A DNA stretch of 64,000 nt from Marasmius tenuissimus. Lineage: Eukaryota; Basidiomycota; Agaricomycetes; Agaricales; Marasmiaceae. The translations under genes and the position numbers were made by a program. The stretch spans positions 1,240,001-1,304,000 of the forward strand of contig JAQOTA010000069.1 of the NCBI GenBank assembly GCA_029532415.1, read 5' to 3'. The notes beneath the pieces are model-generated. The model worked only from the letters and a program-made list of their open reading frames with translations, was not told where the DNA came from and ran no database searches. Each line of letters opens with the position of its first letter. Positions within the stretch are counted from its first letter, which is position 1. Shown here piece after piece: positions 34,201 through 46,238 of the stretch.

Positions 34201-34560
34201 GAGGAACGTAGAGCGGAAAGGAGTCAAAGAGTGGCAACCCCAGTCGATATGCGAAGCGGCGCTCCCTGAGACGGACGTTGGACAACCTATAGACAGCATC
34301 AACGAGATAATGTTGTACGCCTGTTCGAGGAAGACAGCGTCAGGCGGCCGGCTGGCGTCGACTGGTGTCCACTGACGACCGAGCATTCGTAAGTCTTTTC
34401 CCTGAGAGCGAGCTGCGAAACGGAATATGCCAAGAGATCGAGTGACGCGTTGCCGCAGTACCTGGAGGTTGTTCTGCGGACGAGCGAGGTGGATGAAACG
34501 AGTGAGCGAGTACTGGTGTCTTGCGAGTAGTCGGAAGTATGAGTTTCAAGCGTGATAGAG
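31251..34560 (-). CDS. Unrecognised multi-exon gene, fragmentary model
   Basis: No family recognised. Several minus-strand segments have good splice signals and protein-like composition. Exon 31488-31415 (YDSLVGHDVYGSSISIHHVD) joins through a 42-nt intron to 31372-31251 (VGARVFQELLMEIFPPKDVY, then ENWGGSKFDRTLEVVYCSIN), ending at a GTGAGT donor. A segment around 31995-31660 reads FPKEDWVSTYRVYRRGDKLY. A segment ending at 34157 with a GTGAGTAC donor reads LGRQWTPVDASRPPDAVFLE. An open frame at 33290-32760 may be another exon. I could not join them into one frame, so this may be one gene, two genes or a decaying one. The boundaries are guesses. Confidence 0.3.
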
Positions 34561-35151
34561 GCGCACGTCAACAAACTTCACGACGTATAGATTCCAAACA
34601 ACTGGAGGCGGCGTGAAGGGTCGACGGGTCCGCTGAGCCCGGAATTGCACAGGCGCAGAACTATAGCGTAACAACGGGGCACTGGGAAGGATTATAGCTG
34701 GTATGCAAAGAAAGCGCGGGGAATGCAGTAGCACGAGGTTACGAGGAGGCCTATGATTGCATATGAAGGAATCCGTTCCGTTGCACTTCCGTGGTGGTGG
34801 TGAGGACGAAGTTGCCATTTCTGTCCATCTTCTCTACAGAATTTCACGGGAACTTTGGAAGAAATTTTGGAAAGATTTGGTAAGAATGTAACCGAATCTG
34901 TCAAGATTCAGCGATGAGATCCGTTATTTACAGCTTACCAAATCGGGATAGTTGGGGATTTGACCCGATTCTCCTTCACGATTTCACATCCCGACTCGAA
35001 TCGGACAACGAAGTCTTCGGATTTGAATGCCATGGTCCCTACAAAAAGGTCCCTGGATTTCCTTGAATCTCTTCGTTACTCTCCCGCATTGCTCCAGCAG
35101 TAGGCTTGCGTTCTCTTGAACTCCGACGTCCAACATTTGCCAGCAATCGCA
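34561..35151. other. Intergenic, 591 bp
   Basis: Upstream side of the F-box-like gene at 35152. No coding signal recognised. Confidence 0.4.
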
Positions 35152-36596
35152 ATGTTCACCACACCCACCTCATGGAGCTCACTCCCAGCGGAGATGAAGC
35201 TCGCCGTCACCGAGGCTCTCGATGAGCAGGATATCAGGGCTTTATCTTTGGTTGATCAGAGCACATACGCAGCTTGTGTACCTGCTACCTTCAAGGTGAG
35301 TCATCGTGGAATCCAGCGGAAGCCTGTTCACTGATTTCGACCTCCAACAGAACTTGAGGATCAATGGATATTCGAAACTCGCAAAGTTCATGCAAAATGT
35401 TCCGCGGGCTTATTTGCGCTATGTTCGCACTCTCAATCTCAGCACAGAAACGTTGACACCGACCAGTTTCCGCGTCGTCACTGAGCAAGTCATTTCACTG
35501 CTCCTTGCGTGTCGATGCCTTGAAGACCTCACTCTTCGGTTGGCTGGATCGCTTCATTACACTTTAGCCTCGTGCTTTCGTCTCCTTTCCGATCTCAAAA
35601 GCTTAACAATCTGCAATACTGGAACGGAGGAGGACAGCCCTCTGTAAGCTCTAATATCTCCATTACCGCCGAATTCATTGCTCATAAAATTTCATCAGGA
35701 GCGAACGCTTCATCGTTGCAGTTGCCGCTTCTGTGCCAAACCTTCAAAACCTCACCCTGGACCGCATTTCTCGATCACAACTCCATGCTCCAGAACTCCG
35801 CGGCGAGTATTCCGTGCCGCTGGTCAGGAACGACCAAGATATCCCAGATGACCCAGTCTTGGGATCAGACCTCTACCTCCCTTCTCTCCTCCGTATCCCA
35901 ACTCTTCGCGAACTGACTATCCGGGAGACACACCTTGGTGACCCGAGATGGTCAACGGTTCCGGTAGCATGCCGTCTTGAGGTCCTAGACCTTGGAAGCT
36001 GTTACCACGCGGATGAAGACTTCAACAGTAGCTGCATCCAACGTATTATGGCCGCAGTGGGCCGGACCGTTGACGAATTCTCCCTTGAGACAATGGTATC
36101 AGATACCCTCTTCGCAAAACCAGCCGTTACCCCCATGCAACGGCTACGAAAACTTCACATCTCCCCATTTTTCCCCGTCGACAACGTTGTGGATACTATG
36201 TCCAATCTCGCCGGATCACCCATCGAGAGCCTGTCCATGCAGTGCTTTGAGGACGACGTGGTTGATGTCTGCACGGCCCTCGAGGAATTCCTCAATTTAC
36301 GCGTGGAACGCGGCCCAAACTTTTATGGCAGGCTCTCACGGATCGATGTGGCTGTTGCCGTTCAGGAGGGTATTCCGCTGGCCGTAGATGACGCAGACTC
36401 TCACGAGGAGCGTCTCAAGGCGACCAAGCGCCTCCAGGACTTCTGCCGCGACCTACGCCTGGCTAGTCATTTCAAGAACGCTGTTCCATTAGCTCCTGGT
36501 GCCTCGCGCGGGCGGTCTTCTAGCCTTTCAGCCGACCTCAGATGGCCCAACATCCATTCCGTGGCAGACGGGCGAGGAAGGTCCATGACAATATAA
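35152..36596 (+). CDS. F-box-like protein with leucine-rich pattern
   Basis: Three exons (35152-35295, 35351-35643, 35699-36596) join in frame to 444 residues. The N-terminus (SWSSLPAEMKLAVTEALDEQDIRAL, then SLVDQSTYAACVP) has the LPxE...L..LD..DL..LS pattern of F-box domains. The rest repeats short Leu-rich strands such as VRTLNLSTETL, LEDLTLRLAGSL, LQNLTLDRISR and LEVLDLGSCY, as in the Agaricomycete F-box/LRR-like proteins. It belongs to a different subfamily from the two F-box genes near the left end and lacks their coiled coil. The C-terminus is Ser/Arg-rich. It is likely a Skp1-binding substrate adaptor. The target is unknown. Confidence 0.75.
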
Positions 36597-38124
36597 TCCC
36601 TACCCTGGGCCGTGGTCCGCCGATATTTTTTTCGAGTCTTTTATCTTGTTGGTCATACCATAGAGGGACTAGAGGCTTTCTATTGTTATCTTGTTCTTGC
36701 TGTCCATTTCTTTGGGTCTTTATTGCTAAATTACTGGTGTATTTTTTGGACTCTACGATTACACATACCCTCAACTACACTCCGTAGACTGTACTTCTAT
36801 CAACATAAACAAAGTCTTCAATTCGCGCTCCGCTCGCGACACTCCTTCACTGGTTCTACAACGACTTAGCGATTCGCCTTCAAGACCTCCCTGAGCAGCG
36901 CCCGTATAAACAAGTTTCAGCACCAGACAATTGTTCGGGCCCCTTCAAGTTGCAGTGTGGCAATCAAAGCACTTTGCACCGCTTACGCCACCCTCTGGCA
37001 ACCTAAAGTGTATACGACTGCTGCTGAATCATGAATGGTCACTTGAGCTGTGGCCATGACAAGTTTCCGACGCGAAACCGACGGGTTTCGAATGCAGGAC
37101 GTGCAGAAGTGTCTCGTACGACGCAGGGCCAAATGGCAAGAAAGTGAAGTCCGTCTTGATGGGCTAGCGACGACGTAAACGCGACTAGCCAGTCAGATCA
37201 TAATGACATCGTTTAGATGATAATTCCTGTAGGAAATCATCCCTGCTCACAACAAACACAGATTCAATGTCCAGACTGTATAGGAGGAGGCTCCGGAGTA
37301 ACAAGCAATTTGATTTTTGAACAAGCTACGACTAAAAAGGTGTAGTCCCCATAGGCAAGATTTTGTATCATTTGGACGTATAGACGTACAGGAGCACACG
37401 GTTCTCCTCCCAGACGCCAGAGTGTACTGAAAAAAAGCACTGGTGACCGTTCCCCCGGCGCTGCCGCTGAATGACGCTCGCAAGTTCAGCGAAGCGCCAA
37501 TCAAGCGCTTCCGAGCGCTTTGGCATGCAGCATGGAAGCAGCACTCGAATGAGATCTCGGTTTTTGCAACCGTAAACCCACAATCTGCGACTTGAAGTTG
37601 GGAACGAGGGCCCGGACCTCGAGGACGTTATTTCCGTGATCGGGGAGGTCGCCCTCGGGCCAAGAGAACGTATTCTGACATTGAAAAAGCGAAACCGAGA
37701 GCGAAACAGATAAGATATAGGGGGGGACGAAGAAATGTTGGTTGCTGAAAGAAATGTGGATTGTGGCCAAATCATCTCGGTAAGGTGAAGCGTGGACACG
37801 ACAAGGCTGGGATCCTTAAGGGGTGCGCAAGATCGGACGAAGGACGTACCAGGCATGCCATTAGCGCGAGGCGGGAGAGGGGTATTCTAGGATAAGGGCA
37901 CTCAAAGAACAAAGTGATCCTCTGCAATTTCGAGGTCATTGCAAACACACGGTTTGGTCGGACTATTGGGATCGGCATCGGCACTTGGAAGTTTAGTGAA
38001 ACAGTTTGAATGATCCTGAAACCTTCAGAGTCGTAAGAATCGGCACTGAAACTGAACCGGGAAGATGCACGAAACTACTACCTAACTACTGGTTACGGGT
38101 GCCATTCCTTGAGAATTTCAACAT
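36597..38124. other. Intergenic, 1.53 kb, convergent
   Basis: Lies between the 3' ends of the F-box-like gene and the AlkB-type gene. A 162-codon frame on the minus strand (37856-37368) has no family signal or exon context. Confidence 0.4.
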
Positions 38125-39159
38125 TCAAGTATTCTTGATCTTGAAATGGACGACGTCAAACCCGGGACCGTACCATTCGTCCCAGTCGAAGGTACTGTCA
38201 TGGTTCTCTCGTCCAAAGGCACAAATGAGTTCCTCTCCTGCTTGCTCACCGTTCACCACGTCTCTGGCCTCCTCTCTCGTCTTTCCGGTGGCGCCTTGTC
38301 CAAATATTTGCTTCTGATCGTCTGTTAGAAACGTCCCGATATGTCGGAAGGTGAGACTTATTCTTCCGCAGTCCTCCACCTTCTCAGCATCGGACTTTAC
38401 GCTGAGCGGGCGATTATCATGGTTGATACCGTGCAACCATGTCCTGTTGGTCTCGAGGCCCATGACGAGCATCGAACCATGAGGAAGTGGAATTCGTTGA
38501 GAAACTCGCGAAGGCCTCGGTCCCTCTTGAGGGCTGGGCCCACTAGGTGCGGATTCTGGGGTAAGTTGATCCTTCTTTTGGCGAAGGGTCATCACTCTTT
38601 GAGCTCCTAGACTGACATTGACAATGTTAGACCCTTTGAAAATATCGATGGTCTTGTCGCTGTGTTCAGAGATGTAGTCTTTCCCAGAACGGTAGTACTG
38701 GATGAGAACGTGATTGACCGGGTGCTGGATCACTTGCTCAACTCGTTCGCGAATGATGGTGACTGCGGGTGTGAAGTCATAGAGAGGAGGAGACTCGTCG
38801 GATGGGTGACGGTAGATTGGAAAACTGTTTATATGTTGAATAGGGTGATCTTGGTTCCGAGAAAGTGAGATATACCAACCTTCCATCTGCGGCACGCTCG
38901 CCCTGGACTGCAACTAATCGGGGAACTTCTCCGCCTGTGGATTAGGAATTTAAGCTGCCTGTAGGGGTAAGATCTGAGGATGACGCTGACCTCTATGATA
39001 CATAACGTCCCACTTCACCTCATCCTTCACCTTCTGGAATATCTCCTGTGAACGTTCCTCCCCAAGGAGATTCTCGACCAGATAAGAATCACCTGCGCCG
39101 AGTTTATCGCCTGCCCCGAATACTTGACCTTTGGGCTCCCATGGTTTTGGTTTCGTCAT
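38125..39159 (-). CDS. AlkB-type 2-oxoglutarate/Fe(II) oxygenase
   Basis: Predicted oxidative demethylase of the AlkB superfamily, acting on alkylated nucleic acid or a related substrate. Three exons (39159-38991, 38934-38880, 38824-38125) join to 307 residues. The core reads HVLIQYYRSGKDYISEHSDK, with iron ligands His129 and Asp131, then GSNIVNVSLGAQRVMTLR. The distal His lies in TWLHGIN, and the 2-oxoglutarate-binding Arg pair in RISLTFR. An insert rich in Pro and Ser separates the core strands (LTPESAPSGPSPQEGPRPS), as in many basidiomycete members. No localisation signal is evident. It starts 239 bp from the divergent gene at 39399. The substrate cannot be told from sequence alone; a fungal oxygenase of ALKBH2/3-like shape is the best description. 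Confidence 0.85.
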
Positions 39160-39398
39160 ATTGTACAGTGAACTCAATGACAAGGTGGTGGTTGTTGGAA
39201 AGAGCCATGCCCGAGTCAAAGGCTGTCAACAACCTCGAGGTCGGGCGCCTCCTAGGTCGCCTTCAAACCCCACAGGCGTCTATCGGCATTTTCCGCTACC
39301 ACTGCCAGTGTGTCATCGGCCCGGTCCTTCGACACGGCGGTCACATTGTGGAAAAAAATTACTGTTCCTGACATACCTCCCCTCACTCCCCAACCACC

Positions 39399-40209
39399 AT
39401 GACTACTGCTTACTCGTCGTTCTTTTCTTCTGGCCTCACGTCTTCTAATGACATCTATCCTCGACCACGACCTCGTATGGACTCTACATCATCGTCAGCC
39501 TCCTTCACATCGATGATTTCGACCACATCGACCATCAAGAGCCCTGGATCTCAATCAAATGAGGCGCTCGATGACACTAGCGATGTAGAAGACGGCGTTG
39601 CAGCCAAAAGGGATGCTCGTCGCAGTATGCCGCCCAGAACGCCCTCCAATCAGTCAACGAGAACTTTACGGAGAAGGAGATCTAGTCTTTCAACACAAGC
39701 GTCTCCTGTCACGGTTGTACGCTCGATGGCGAATGCTCTCTCATTTCATAAAAAGTCAAGATCCAGGAGCGGCAGTGTGAACTCGGCAAATCCGGTCGGG
39801 CCTGGTGCTTCGAACGAGAGTGCGAGCTCAGTTGGTATTGGTGCTGCTGTTCCCGGCGTCAAGGGAAGGTTGAGAAGCGGGAGCGTGGGGACTGCGCTCA
39901 AGTACGTTTCAACTTTCGTAATTTGCCTTAGAGTGCTCTTAATTACTGATTGGTCTCCTGTGTGTTGCCAGATCCATCCGTCGAGGTCTTCGCAAACTTC
40001 CGACCAACCCCCTTCCGCCACCTAGTGCTCCTCTACCACCTTTACCTCCCTTGCCATCGAATGATACCACGCCACCGACGAGACGTCCTCATAGTCGGTC
40101 CATATCGCTGGTTCCACGGGTTGCTGGCCTCAACTTGAGCAGAGAGCCGTTACCGCCTATGCCTCCTACACCACCTTCTAGAAAGGGCACCGAGGCCGAT
40201 ATGCCATGA
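39399..40209 (+). CDS. Ser-rich, Pro-rich disordered protein
   Basis: Two exons (39399-39901 and 39972-40209) join in frame to 246 residues. The family is not recognised. The first half is dense in Ser, Thr and Arg (RRRRSSLSTQ, KKSRSRSGSVNS), offering many possible phosphorylation sites. The second half begins with a compact SIRRGLRKLP segment and then a polyproline run (LPPPSAPLPPLPPLP), followed by another PLPPMPPTPPSRK. This layout suggests an adaptor that binds SH3, WW or profilin partners (inference). Splice sites are canonical. It is divergent from the AlkB-type gene. Confidence 0.6.
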
Positions 40210-41006
40210 GAATTTGGCCAGTCGTTATGGTCGCGGGTGGGCGACCAATTTCTTGTTCCACGACACACTGCTTATTTATATCACCGCATCCATACCCGAC
40301 TGCGACGTTCAATTTCATCTTCATCATGACCACCATGCGACATACCACCATGGTATCCTCCCTGTCTTTACTGCCTCATGCTCAAGCCCCACGTATATCC
40401 TATCATACAGTCACCTCTCGTCCTTTATCAAAAGGAGCACGGAATATTACCGTCCAACTATCTATTGAGTAGATAATATAGTAGATACAACCAGAAGTAG
40501 ATAATAAAGCGCGACCTCAATCAACAACTTGATTTCTTTTGATTGGTTTCGTTGAAGACCTTGCCACGGGCCGAGCTTCTGCCGTTTCCACCATGTGGTT
40601 CATCGGAGAGATCCGATGCAGAGCGCTCGCGAGTACAGTAACTTAGATTAAGAGTGTTCGCTGCTTAAACCAGAGCCACCATGATCATGAATCAAGTCCC
40701 ACGGCACTCCCATCTATCTCAGAAGGCAGCGATTCACACAAGATTCACGCCTACAGCTCTCTCGCTTTGTTTCAGCGACAAAACCCTTCCGATTGCAGGC
40801 CTAGCCTTTCCTTTTTTGAACCAGTCGTGATGTGAGGTGAGGGGGAAGCACCCCCAAGGCAAATTTGACATGGCTGACCGAAGTTTATCGATCACCTGAA
40901 TCGTGACTAGTGACTAATCACTGGTTGAAAAGGTATAGAAGCCAGAGCAACGCGTTCTTGACTCTTAGCAGCCACCCCCATTTCCTTTTCCATCTAGTTT
41001 CGCGAT
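40210..41006. other. Intergenic, 797 bp
   Basis: The 3' region of the Ser/Pro-rich gene and the promoter of RdRP2. A near-palindrome, GTGACTAATCAC, lies at about 40910-40921; its role is unknown. Confidence 0.4.
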
Positions 41007-44000
41007 ATGCTCAGTACGGGAAGTCCTCCCACAAAATTCAAGCCCGCACAGACCAAACGGCGTGCCTCGGAGCCCATCCAATCAACAAGGCCCACCAAAA
41101 TCTACAAGACGAGCTCCGACGTTGAGAGGAAGCCCACAGGCATCTCGGAGCCCTTCATCGTTGTAAGTCGCGCCTTACAATATCTTTCGCCCGGATTGAC
41201 GCGTATTCTTTAGGCCCATTCTCCTCAGTTGCAACAGACGTTCAATGACTTCAACATCCCTTTTGGCGTCCAATTCGAGCTTGCCAGGGTATTGGCAAAC
41301 CGATCTGACGACATCGGATTCGTATTGAGAGCTGTCAGAGAGCTAACCACCACGCAGAGCTCGGTCTCTAAGACGCGGAATGCTGACGGCGTATCAAAAA
41401 TACATGCTCTGCTCGAAGGCGAAAGACACGTCTCTGGGAAAGAGGCCTCCGCAACAGCGAGTAAACTATTCATATTGTCTTGAGTTGTCTACTGAGCGCA
41501 GATGATCGAAGGCACCCTGGGCCACACTGGACCTTGAAGAGACAGCCCTTCGCCAGGATAAGTACGCCGGAGTTGGTCACAAAAGCCATAAGGAGCTAGG
41601 CCTCGATGGTCCTGGCATCGACGAAGAAAGCACCTCGTACTATTATGGTGGAAAGGTTGACTTCATCATACGACTCGAAGAAGCTCCCGACCATTCCTTT
41701 CATATCTCCCTCGACAAAGCCATACGTGCTCAGTCTAATAAGATAAAGCGTCGGTTTGGGAGCACGAGCCTTCTTCGGTGCAAAATTCCTGAACGACTCA
41801 TCAAGAAAGGCGAACAAATTATCAAATTCTGCGAGCGTCCTGTCATCATCTTCGATCAGGTCTTCCGGGGTTTCTACGCCAAGGACGACTCCCTGTTTTT
41901 CTTCAGGACAAATGAGACATTTCACGATGGTCTCGTCCAAGTTGACCCGATGTCCCAAGAAACGCCACTTCTGGACTTTCTGGACTGGGCAAACTCATTG
42001 CAGTGGAATCAAGGACAGGTAAGTACATATTCTGTGTCTATAAACCAATGTCTATTGCTGTGTCTGACACAACGACCAACAGAAATTGTCCAAGTGGGCA
42101 ACCCGTCTCTCATTGGTGCTTTCCGCGTCGGTGCCGGGCCCCCTTCTTGACCGCAAGAACATCCACCTCGTGAATGACATTGGTAAGTACTCCGAACTCG
42201 TCAATATCGGTCGTAGCAATTCCGCTGGGTTGAACCCCATCTCGTAGTTTCACCACCTCCAGACAAGTCGGACATGACGGATGGTTGTGGAACCGCGAAC
42301 CTGTCGTTCTTCACGGCTATCAGGGAGAGATTCAATATGAAGGAGGCACCATCAGCTATCCAATTTCGAATTTTCGGAGCAAAGGTGACATTGATAACGC
42401 CCATACGGCCGCTAGGACCTGTCTTCTAACTTGGCGATTCATATCAGGGAATGCTTTTGTGTGACCCTCGTGCAGAGGACAGCGGAGAACCCAAGATTTG
42501 GCTACGCAACTCTCAAATCAAAATTCGCTTCGACCCCGACAAACCGGTTGACTTGTCCCATCTGACTGTCGATATTCTACGTTTGGCTCGCGTGAGATCC
42601 CCCGCCCGGCTCTCGGTCGAGTCCATGGTGAATCTACACCATAATGGCGTTCCTACCAGCGTTTTCGTAGAAATACTCAAGAGAAACTTGGCGGATACGA
42701 TCGAACCCTTGCTGGACTGGGGTGGCAGCGACTCCGATACACCAGCAATGCTACGCTTGTGGCACGCCGTCGAGCAGTCGGAGAACGTCATCACACAGAG
42801 AAGAGCACGTCAGGATGTTACCAATATCAGATTCAAGGGATACAACGAGCAAGAGAAGGATTTGATCGGGGAAGACGACTTAGATGGGGTAGGAGGCGTT
42901 GAGGGGAGGCACTCCACGGCTTGGTGGCCAGACCCGCACTCGGGATGTCCTTCCTCTATTGCAGAGACAATCATGGGCCTGCTATCATCTGCATTTACTC
43001 CACGAAACAATGCTGTCATGCGGAACAAATTATACCGTCTCATCCAGTCCAAAATCACCCGTAAATGTACCAAGCACAATTGGGAGATCCTGGAAAGTGC
43101 AACTGCCTTTGCTGTCCCTGGTAAATCTTATGGGGTTTTTTTTTTCGCGCAGGGGGCTGTGAATCTAATGCCTACTCTGCCTCCAGACCCGTATGGAGTC
43201 CTAGGACCAAATGAGATTCACTTCAAGAGCTCGCGTCGTGAATTTGTCCTGGAGAATGGTTCGAAAACTGACATTGTTACAGGAGATGTTCTGGTGAGTT
43301 CGCCTGTTGATCGATCTTTTGCAGCTCAACTGACCACTCATCAGGTCTGGAGAAACCCTTGCAAACTTCCTACTGATGTTCGAAAGGTGCGTATCACTCC
43401 CGGCCTCTGACTTTGCGCAGGAACTCATGGCGGTATCTCAGGTTCAGGCTGTCAGTCATCCTGAGCTTGCTGGCATCTTAGATGTCGTTGTGTTCCCCAT
43501 TGAGGGCCCTCGTCGACTCATCGACTTTCTTGCTGGCGGTCCGTTCCCTCGCGCACTCATAGGATGATCAAGAAACTCACGCTATACTCGTTATCCAGGT
43601 GATTACGATGGCGACCGCATTGTCGTTTTGTGGGACTCCCAGTTTGTTACGCCCTTTGTTAACGCACCTGAAAAGCACTCGGTCGAGCCCCTCGGCATAA
43701 AGGAATGCTTCTCTGAAGAAACCGAGCTTGTGAAAACCTATTACGAGCGATTTCTTTGCAGAAGTGTGCCTGGCCGCATCAAGTCTGTTCAAAAGCACCT
43801 TCTGGATGGTCTCCAAGACCGGTTTCTCATTGGCATGTACTCCATGCGCCACGACAAGTTCACTTATATGCACGGCCTTGATGACAACTCCACCGTCCGT
43901 GAAGCATATATGTGAGTGTCGCCGACCATTTGCACCTGAGCTTTCACTAATTCCCTCTTGATAGGTTTTGCTCAGTCCTCGACGCGCTCAAAAGTGGCAG

Positions 44001-44751
44001 AAAGCTCTTACCCGACATCCGTTCTCAAGACATGCGCTACGAACATAAAGACAGTGTTCTAAGATGGAAAGAGGTCCTGGAAAAACTTGCTCCGCAGGAC
44101 TCCTCCCCTCCTACTTTCCCTTCCAGCACAACAATCGTACCTCGCAACGAGAGACTACTGGGCCGATTCATCATGGATGAGTTAAGTAAGGCCGCCCAGA
44201 ATCAGTATCGTCAATGGATGGCACGCACCCTGTCGATCTTCGACAGCAAGTCCAATACGAAGGACAACATCCAGTCGACGTTTGTCTGCGGGGCTGATAA
44301 GGACTTGTTAGCCCCATACTTCGATCTCGTTGCTCTCAGCACAACAAGGCCCAAGAGCAGGGACGCCCTATTGCACGATCTCGGCCTCATCAAGGAGCAT
44401 GTTCAGAAGATGAAAGACCTATTCGAGAAGAAGAACGGCGGTGGAACATCATTCACATCTAAACACATCGTCGCACGGCAGGATGCCCTGCGTAGCGTGT
44501 CCAAAGAGTTTTGCTCCCATCCACAGCTGGAGGACCTGGAGGCAATCACGGACCATCAAAGTCTGGCACGAGTTAGGGCATCGATTGCCTATGACATGTG
44601 CAAGTCCAACACAGGACAACAATTTCCATGGATGGTCGCCTACAATGAACTTTGTTCTATCAAGGCCCGAGCGTCTTCCTCCGGTTTCCGGTCTATGGTG
44701 GGCGACTTTGCTGATTATATGAAGTTGACCAAAGCTGCGACTCAAACTTGA
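41007..44751 (+). CDS. Cellular RNA-dependent RNA polymerase 2 (RNA silencing)
   Basis: Paralogue of the RdRP at 21446-25254 and of the same QDE-1/RDR family; a host gene. Exon 1 is 41007-41162 and exon 2 starts at 41214. From 41512 on, the exons join cleanly: YYYGGKVDFIIRL, MTDGCGTANLSF, FRIFGAKGMLLCD, EPKIWLRNSQ, STAWWPDPHSGCPSS, ESATAFAVPDPYGVLGPNEI and the catalytic GGDYDGDRIVVLW (43601-43618). It ends at 44751 with a full C-terminal domain. One junction is a problem. The natural donor after exon 2 (41461) cannot meet the next exon in frame. The in-frame alternative uses a donor at 41391 and drops about 23 residues that align with RdRP1. It may be functional through that splice, or carry a small frameshift. 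Confidence 0.85.
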
Positions 44752-45399
44752 GGCATGGCGAGTGGAAGCCGAGTCTGCTTATCTACGTACGTAGGCTATT
44801 ACGCTGGTCGTTACGCCACTTCTTGATTTACATACTCATTCTTTGCGCCAAAAAATTGTATGCCTTACTCTGTAATGAATCATAGATTTTCCAGGTGCCT
44901 TTGACAAGCCTTGTTTTGAGTCGTCAGTCTCCGCTTTTACCATTATTCACGGCCGTGCGAGTGGCTTTTGATAGGATGAGCGACCAATAAGCATATCTCC
45001 TGTCGGTCTACGCGCTCCTCGCTGGCTACGAGCCTTTCGAGGAGGAGGGGGGGGGATGGGACACCGTGGCATGCGGGACAATTATCCCAGTTTCGAGTCC
45101 GTGAGAATGTGGCCATCCCTTCTACTCTTACCTCCGCCATGAACCGACAAGAGTGTATTCTGACAAGCAGCTCCAGACTAGAAGCACTTTATCAAATGAA
45201 ACTTCAACGACTTGACCGTTCCGTATCTATCTCGACACCCCAAGGCAACCAGGATGGATGATGTCAATGATTTCGCTACTTCGCCTCGAGACCGTGTCAA
45301 CCCCTGTTCGAGCTTCTCATAAAAGGTAGAAGGCGGCATGCCTTGATGCTGTAGACTCAACTTTTTCTCCTTCTCTAACGTGCTCCCACAACGTGCTCC
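44752..45399. other. Intergenic, 648 bp
   Basis: 3' flank of RdRP2 and upstream region of the beta-trefoil-like gene. Includes a run of about ten G near 45045-45056. Confidence 0.4.
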
Positions 45400-46238
45400 A
45401 TGGTTCGTGTCCCTTCCATCTCTGTGCCATACTTCCCCTTCTTCATGACTCGCCATTTCAGATTCAACAAGGCGTTTATCAGATCAAAAGCCTCGCAACG
45501 AACTCCGTCGTTCATACCTTCACGGAGGGAGAAAACGTGTTCGTGGCACTGATTCGTCGAGCCGACCCAGGAAACTTCGGCTTGGTGAGTTGACTCACGG
45601 TGCTTTGTATCAAGCGAATCATCGAGACCCCGGACTGACTATTACCCTCAAACGATCCTGACTCCTTGGGTGCAACTGCTCTCCCAACAGTGGGAAGTCA
45701 GCCCTCACCCAACCTCCTCAAGCATGCGTGTCTTCAAGAACATCGGTTTACAGAGCCCAGTATCCGTCGGCGTGCAGGTCCTGAGCTGCCTTTTCAACAT
45801 CCACACACCCGCTCTCTCTGACATATTCACTCTACATTCAGGACGCCGGCATACAAACCAGTGGTGGCAAGACCGCACCTTTCACCGTTGTAGAAGCACC
45901 GACAGGCTCGGACAACTCGCAACATCAGACTTTCATGGTGAGCTTGTCCCGATTTCCAGCGCAAAATGAGCTATCGATCTCTCTAACCCCTTTACTACCG
46001 TTCGCAGATCAAACATCCTGACAATGGTCTGGTCTGGACGATTCCAAGGTTACCATTCATTCGAGGGCATGTGAGTTCCCTGCGATTCAGTCCCCCCTCT
46101 CTGCCTGTACTCAAGTTTGCCCCTGCGATGCAGGTCCATCTCCGCGCTGATAATGGAGCCGAGACACAGAAATGGATTTTCGTCAGGCAAGAAGACACCG
46201 ATACCCGATACCCCCTAGACGTGCACCGTATGTGTTGA
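45400..46238 (+). CDS. Small beta-trefoil-like protein (lectin or inhibitor type)
   Basis: Six exons join in frame to 158 residues if the start is the ATG at 45400, which is followed at once by an intron (exon 1 is ATG alone). The others are 45462-45584, 45691-45777, 45842-45937, 46008-46070 and 46134-46238. The protein starts IQQGVYQIKSLATNSVVHTF and shows repeated short strands ending in aromatic or hydrophobic residues (FGLWEVSP, GLVWTIPRL, TQKWIFVRQE). This is a ricin-B/mycocypin-like three-lobed pattern. No signal peptide is seen, as is usual for cytoplasmic fungal defence lectins and inhibitors. The class (lectin or protease inhibitor) cannot be decided here. If the start is wrong, a longer first exon lies upstream. 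Confidence 0.55.

Noticed and set aside
37368..37856. 162-codon open frame on the minus strand
   Set aside because: Ser/Arg-rich, no family pattern and no supporting exons. Likely a chance frame.
40910..40921. GTGACTAATCAC near-palindrome upstream of RdRP2
   Set aside because: Resembles a bZIP half-site, but a single imperfect copy is not enough to call an operator.
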